The notes below the pieces were generated by a model. It saw only the letters and a list, made by a program, of their open reading frames with translations. It did not search any database and was not told where the DNA came from. From the NCBI RefSeq assembly GCF_003391095.1, contig NZ_CP031447.1:3224001-3288000 (forward strand): a DNA stretch of 64,000 nt. The letters run 5' to 3'. Position 1 is the stretch's first letter, and each line of letters opens with the position of its first letter. Positions 60,143 through 64,000 of the stretch are shown here, in pieces. The translations under genes were made by a program, and so were the position numbers. This DNA comes from Austwickia chelonae (GTDB lineage: Bacteria > Actinomycetota > Actinomycetes > Actinomycetales > Dermatophilaceae).

Positions 60143-60799
60143 ATGCCCGCCCTGTCGCTTTTCCCGCTCGGGGCCGTCGTGGTTCCCGGTGAGCGGCTCA
60201 GTGTGCGTGTCACCGAACGTCGCCATCTCATGCTGTTGCGGGACCTCCTGCGCAGCCGTGCCCGCGGAGACGGTTCAGAATTCGGGGTGATAGCAGTCCG
60301 ATGGGGGCAGGAGCAGGGGGAGGAACTGCCGCTGTCCTTGCACCAGGTGGGCTGTTCCGCTCGGATCCTGGAGGTGAAGGAGTCGGGGAATGCCTATCAG
60401 CTGCGAGCGCTGGGTGTGCAACGTTTCCGGTTGGACGGCTTCGACGAGGGGACCCGCACCCCCTATCTGAAGGGCTATGTCACCTGGTTGACCGATCGGG
60501 TCCGTGATCCTGAGCTGGTGTCGGTCCTGGCTCAACGGTTGCGGGAAGCGATTTCGGACTATCGGGACGACCTGGGGTTGGAGGAGGTCGAGCTTCCGAT
60601 GGAGTCGGCGGAGCTCTCGCATCTGGCGATGCGCCATGTGATGTTGGAGCAGCATGACCGGCAGCGGCTGTTGGAGTCCAGGGATGTCGATGCCCGGCTG
60701 CTTCTGGCCTTGCAGCTGACTCGGCGAGAGTCGACCTTGCAACGGGAGCTGGGGGCTTTCCCGGGCGCTTACCGGCCTGCGACGCCGGTCGCGAATTGA
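60143..60799 (+). CDS. Lon N-terminal (substrate-binding) domain protein
   Basis: A 218-residue stand-alone LON_substr_bdg protein. It has LSLFPLGAVVVPGERLSVRV, FGVIAVRWGQEQGEELPLSL, VGCSARILEVKESGNAYQLR, ALGVQRFRLDGF, and a C-terminal helical part. It lacks the AAA and protease domains of Lon, so it may act as an adaptor or as a cereblon-like binder. Confidence 0.9.
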   Translation: MPALSLFPLGAVVVPGERLSVRVTERRHLMLLRDLLRSRARGDGSEFGVIAVRWGQEQGEELPLSLHQVGCSARILEVKESGNAYQLRALGVQRFRLDGFDEGTRTPYLKGYVTWLTDRVRDPELVSVLAQRLREAISDYRDDLGLEEVELPMESAELSHLAMRHVMLEQHDRQRLLESRDVDARLLLALQLTRRESTLQRELGAFPGAYRPATPVAN

Positions 60800-60883
60800 G
60801 CCGCTGCGCGGCATGGCGCGCAGGGTTCGGTGGGGGCAATGACATCGGGAGATGCGTTGGCGTGCGTGGTCTGCTGTTGTCGG

Positions 60884-62092
60884 TCAGAGTCGGGTGAACA
60901 GTGCGGCCAGGGCTTGTCCGCCGCCGATGCACATCGTGACGATCCCGGTCTCCAGGTCGCGACGTACGAGGTCTTTCATCACGCGCAGGGTCAGGATCGC
61001 CCCGGTCGCTCCGACCGGATGTCCCAGGGCGATGGCCCCGCCGTAGGGGTTCACCCGCTCTGGGTCCAGGCCGGTGTCGCGGGCGACGGCGACTGCTTGA
61101 GCGGCGAAGGCTTCGTTGAGTTCGATGACGTCGATATCGCCGGGACCGGTGCCGGTGAGGTCGAAAAGTTTCTGCAGGGCGTACACCGGGGCGTATCCCA
61201 TCACCGACGGGTCGACGGCGGCGGTGGCCACGGCGGTCAGGGCGACTGTCGGGGTCAGTCCGCGTTCGGCGGCGACCCGGCCGCGGGTGACGATCACGGC
61301 GGCGGCGCCGTCGTTGACCCCCGAGGAGTTTCCGGCGGTGACGGTACCGCCTTTTTCGAAGGCCGGGTGGAGCCGGCTCAGCGTTTCCAGGGTGCTGTCC
61401 GGTCTGGGGTGTTCGTCGGCGGTGACGAGGACGGGGTTGCGTCCGCCGGTCTGCACCGGGGTGATCTCTTCGGCGAAGGCTGTCTGGGCCGGTGTGCCGG
61501 CGGCTCGTTGCTGGGAGCGCAGGGCGAATTCGTCTTGTTCCTGTCTGCTGACCCCGTAGATGCGGGCGATGTTCTCGGCGGTGCGTCCCATGTGGCCGCC
61601 GGTGAAGGGGTCGGTGAGCATCAGCAGGGTTCCGTCGTGAAGGGTGTGGTGTCCCAGGGTGCGTCCGGCGCGGGCGTCGAAATCGTAGAAGGGCATGCGG
61701 GACATGTTCTCGTCGCCGCCGGCGACGACGAGGTCGACGCCGCCCCAGTGCAGTTGCTGGGCGGCTGACCAGATCGCCTGGAGTCCGGAGCCGCACAGGC
61801 GGTTCACCGTCCAGGCCGGGGTGTCGACGCCGAGTCCAGCTGCGAGGGCTACTCGTCGGGCGTTGTAGGCGTCAGCGCCGACCTGTCCGATACAGCCCAT
61901 GAGGACCTCGTCGACGTCCGAGAACGGTACGCCGCTGCGTTCCAGTGCGGCCCGCACTGCGACGGCACCCAGTTCATGAGCGGGTGTTCCGGCGAAGGCA
62001 CCACCGAAGGCGCCGACCGGGGTGCGGGCGCCGTCGAGGAGGACGATCTGGTCGTGGCCGGTGGTCCGCGGCCCTGGCATCGCGGCAGTCAT
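60884..62092 (-). CDS. Thiolase (acetyl-CoA C-acetyltransferase)
   Basis: The 402-residue thiolase has the acyl-accepting cysteine 100 in VNRLCGSGLQAIWSAAQQL, the GHPVGATGA histidine loop near 360, and the second catalytic cysteine in MCIGGGQALAALF at the C-terminus. It condenses two acetyl-CoA or cleaves 3-ketoacyl-CoA. No other beta-oxidation genes are nearby. Confidence 0.93.
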   Translation of the reverse strand: MTAAMPGPRTTGHDQIVLLDGARTPVGAFGGAFAGTPAHELGAVAVRAALERSGVPFSDVDEVLMGCIGQVGADAYNARRVALAAGLGVDTPAWTVNRLCGSGLQAIWSAAQQLHWGGVDLVVAGGDENMSRMPFYDFDARAGRTLGHHTLHDGTLLMLTDPFTGGHMGRTAENIARIYGVSRQEQDEFALRSQQRAAGTPAQTAFAEEITPVQTGGRNPVLVTADEHPRPDSTLETLSRLHPAFEKGGTVTAGNSSGVNDGAAAVIVTRGRVAAERGLTPTVALTAVATAAVDPSVMGYAPVYALQKLFDLTGTGPGDIDVIELNEAFAAQAVAVARDTGLDPERVNPYGGAIALGHPVGATGAILTLRVMKDLVRRDLETGIVTMCIGGGQALAALFTRL

Positions 62093-62155
62093 GGCCCCGA
62101 CTGTAATCCGCTCAAAGCTGACGAAATAGTCAGCGCGCGAACGTTATTCAGATAA

Positions 62156-63058
62156 TCATCGGCTTTCGTCGACCGGGTGGCCCACCGATGCCCCGACCCT
62201 GCGGCGGTGCGCATGTGCCGGGTAGACCCCCAACATCCGGAACTCGGTGGTGAAGAAACCCAACTCCTCCAGAGCCCGGGCCAATGCCGGGTCCTCCGGG
62301 TGCCCTTCGACCTCCACCAGGAACATCGTGGCCGCGAACTGGTCACCGACCATGTAGCTCTCGAGCTTGGTCATGTTGATGCCATTCGTGGCGAAACCAC
62401 CCAAGGCCTTGTACAGCGCCGACGGGATATTGCGCACCCGGAAGACGAAACTCGTCATCGTCGGCCCTTGGAGCTCCTCACGGCTGGGCAGCCGCCCCTC
62501 CCGGGCCAGCACCACGAAGCGCGTCATATTCGTCGGATCGTCCTCGACGTCGGTGCGCAGCACCTCCAAGCCGTACAGTTCGGCGGCCCCTCGCGGCGCG
62601 ATCGACAACTTCGCCGGGTCGCCCCAGTCGCGGACCTCCCGCGCCGACCCCGCCGTATCCCCGGCGATCACCGGACGCAGACCGTGCTCGGCGATCAGAC
62701 GTCGGCACTGCCCCAGAGCGTGGATATGGCTGTGCACGGTGCGGGCGCTCTCGACCGTAGCGCCAGGCACGCCCAGCAACTCGAATCTGATCCGCAGGAA
62801 ATGCTCCCCCACGATGTGCAGGCCCGCGGTGGGCAGCAGGTTGTGGATGTCGGCGACCCGCCCGGCCAGGGAATTGTCGATCGGAATCATGGCCAGGTCG
62901 GCCTCCCCGGAGGCCACCGCGTCCAAAGCCTCCTCGAAGCTGACGCACGGGGCTGCATCCCCGCCGGGGAACACCTCCTGGCACGCCAGATGCCCGTTGC
63001 AGCCGGGCTCGCCCTGATAGACGATACGAGGTCGAGCAGTGTTACCAGACACATTCAC
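62156..63058 (-). CDS. pheA: Prephenate dehydratase
   Basis: The 300-residue enzyme turns prephenate into phenylpyruvate in phenylalanine synthesis. It has a catalytic PDT domain (IVYQGEPGCNGHLACQEVFP; PIDNSLAGRVADIHNLL; DPTNMTRFVVLAREG with the essential TRF) and a C-terminal ACT domain for feedback by phenylalanine (GINMTKLESYMV, the ESRP-like site read as ESYM). GTG 63058 follows directly after the LCP gene stop, so the two are coupled. Confidence 0.9.
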   Translation of the reverse strand: MNVSGNTARPRIVYQGEPGCNGHLACQEVFPGGDAAPCVSFEEALDAVASGEADLAMIPIDNSLAGRVADIHNLLPTAGLHIVGEHFLRIRFELLGVPGATVESARTVHSHIHALGQCRRLIAEHGLRPVIAGDTAGSAREVRDWGDPAKLSIAPRGAAELYGLEVLRTDVEDDPTNMTRFVVLAREGRLPSREELQGPTMTSFVFRVRNIPSALYKALGGFATNGINMTKLESYMVGDQFAATMFLVEVEGHPEDPALARALEELGFFTTEFRMLGVYPAHAHRRRVGASVGHPVDESR

Positions 63059-64000
63059 TCACTTCACACAGGGGATGATTCCGCCGGTCAACGCCGTCAG
63101 CGTACCGGGGGCGGTGTCTTCCTTCTTGTCGCCACTACCCACCGTGCTCGGGGCGAGCGCCGTCGTCGAGGGCGACGGCGTGGGGGCCCCTGGTCTGGGC
63201 GCGACGCCAGGCACCGAAGCCGGACTGCTCAAGCCAGCCGGGATCCGGAAACCTGCACCCAGGACGACCTGCATCTGGGTCGAGGAGAGACCGGCCTTCT
63301 CCGCGGTGACCGCACCATTACCGAGCAGGGTGGCGAGCTCGGTCGCCGCGGCGGACTGCCCCGGGCCGTGTTCCACGACGGTCTTGATCCGCACCGCTTG
63401 AGTACCGGCTTCTCCCTTCTGGTACCCCTTTCCGGCAAGACCGTTCAGCAGCTGTGCCGCCAGCCCGCTGGTGCCCGACCCGTTGGACACCGAGACTGTC
63501 GGCTTGGGTGCATTGCTCGTCGGGGCAGAGGTGGCCGTGGCCGTGGCGGCGGGTTTCTTCCCGCTCTCCAGCAACTGTTTGATGGTGGCTTGGATGACCG
63601 GCAGGTCGACCTTGTTGGAGGCACCGCCGTACTTGTCGGTGAAGAAGCCCTGCACCGGAAGCGTGTAGAAGACGACCTTGCCTTCGGTGACCTGCGTGAC
63701 CTTGGTCATCAGGTCCATGACGTTGAGTCCGCTGTCCACGGCGATATTCCGTTTGGCGACCTCGATGAGGCCGCTGAGCTTGCTCGGGTTGGCGAAAGTA
63801 CCGGCCTGGCGCAGCTGGTAGGCCAGCGAAGCCATGAAGGCCTGCTGCCTGCGTTCCCGGTCGAGGTCGGTGAAGTCTCCGGTTCGGGCCAGTTCGTCAC
63901 GACGTTGACGGACGAAGGCGATGGACTGCTCGGCGTCGATCTCCTGCTTCCCGGCCTTGAAGTCGGCCCCGGAATAGCGGTCCTTGGTGTCATGTTTCAA
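63059..64000 (-). CDS. LytR-CpsA-Psr family protein, C-terminal part; 5' end outside window
   Basis: The visible 313 residues contain the end of the LCP catalytic domain (DAEQSIAFVRQRRDELARTG, DLDRERRQQAFMASLAYQLR), a linker rich in Ala/Thr/Pro, a LytR_C domain (VSNGSGTSGLAAQLLNGLAG, VEHGPGQSAAATELATLLGN), and a Pro/Ser-rich tail. LCP enzymes attach glycopolymers to peptidoglycan outside the cell. The sequence at 64000 (TTG) is an internal codon, not a start. Confidence 0.9.
   Translation of the reverse strand: MKHDTKDRYSGADFKAGKQEIDAEQSIAFVRQRRDELARTGDFTDLDRERRQQAFMASLAYQLRQAGTFANPSKLSGLIEVAKRNIAVDSGLNVMDLMTKVTQVTEGKVVFYTLPVQGFFTDKYGGASNKVDLPVIQATIKQLLESGKKPAATATATSAPTSNAPKPTVSVSNGSGTSGLAAQLLNGLAGKGYQKGEAGTQAVRIKTVVEHGPGQSAAATELATLLGNGAVTAEKAGLSSTQMQVVLGAGFRIPAGLSSPASVPGVAPRPGAPTPSPSTTALAPSTVGSGDKKEDTAPGTLTALTGGIIPCVK

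Overview
The window is high-GC chromosomal DNA from an actinobacterium. The evidence is its GC-rich third codon positions, frequent GTG/TTG starts, ATGA/GTGA stop-start overlaps, LytR-CpsA-Psr and SPFH/GYF proteins, mono-domain prephenate dehydratase, and actinobacterial IS481/IS630/IS1380 elements. I cannot name the genus from sequence alone. A member of Micrococcales is a reasonable guess, but only a guess. No rRNA, tRNA or CRISPR array was found.

Layout. (1) 1-2273 is a minus-strand phage-defence-like operon: a small HTH protein, a C5-cytosine DNA methyltransferase, and a large unrecognised protein that runs off the left edge. A frameshifted IS481 transposase lies upstream (2.4-3.7 kb). 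(2) 4-37 kb is mostly core chromosome: a DrrAB/NodIJ-type ABC exporter, a class V aminotransferase, UTP-glucose-1-phosphate uridylyltransferase, a YdcF/SanA protein, a secreted NFTQS-repeat protein, an orphan OmpR regulator, a tartrate/D-malate-type dehydrogenase, a toxin-antitoxin pair, a nitronate monooxygenase, an FAD/Fe-S oxidoreductase with a divergent TetR gene, a ROK protein with a saccharopine-dehydrogenase-like reductase, TerC, a lipoprotein, a class II amidotransferase, TetR and pirin genes, a pyridoxal-kinase/ABC-exporter/nucleoside-phosphorylase run, a chemotaxis receptor and an alcohol dehydrogenase. (3) About 36.7-53.3 kb is an accessory island, visibly richer in A/T in its middle part (about 39.9-50.2 kb) and full of mobile DNA: two IS630-type elements, one IS1380-type element plus a decayed one, two serine recombinases (one broken), and a 91-bp inverted repeat pair around a 3.2-kb segment. 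Its cargo looks like bacteriocin or competition genes. There are two similarly built two-gene cassettes (secreted three-cysteine hydrophobic protein plus two-helix membrane protein), an ABC transporter with a lipoprotein, and a lactococcin-972-type operon whose bacteriocin gene looks damaged. (4) 53.3-64 kb returns to core genes: a Dcu-type C4-dicarboxylate transporter divergent from a CitA/DcuS-CitB/DcuR two-component system, an SPFH/zinc-ribbon pair, a Lon-N-domain protein, a thiolase, prephenate dehydratase, and the 3' part of an LCP-family gene.

The best candidates for something new are the paired secreted-protein/membrane-protein cassettes with the adjacent transporter, the 91-bp inverted repeats next to an intact serine recombinase, the NFTQS-repeat secreted protein, the three evenly spaced AAACGTTT sites before terC, and the defence operon at the left edge.
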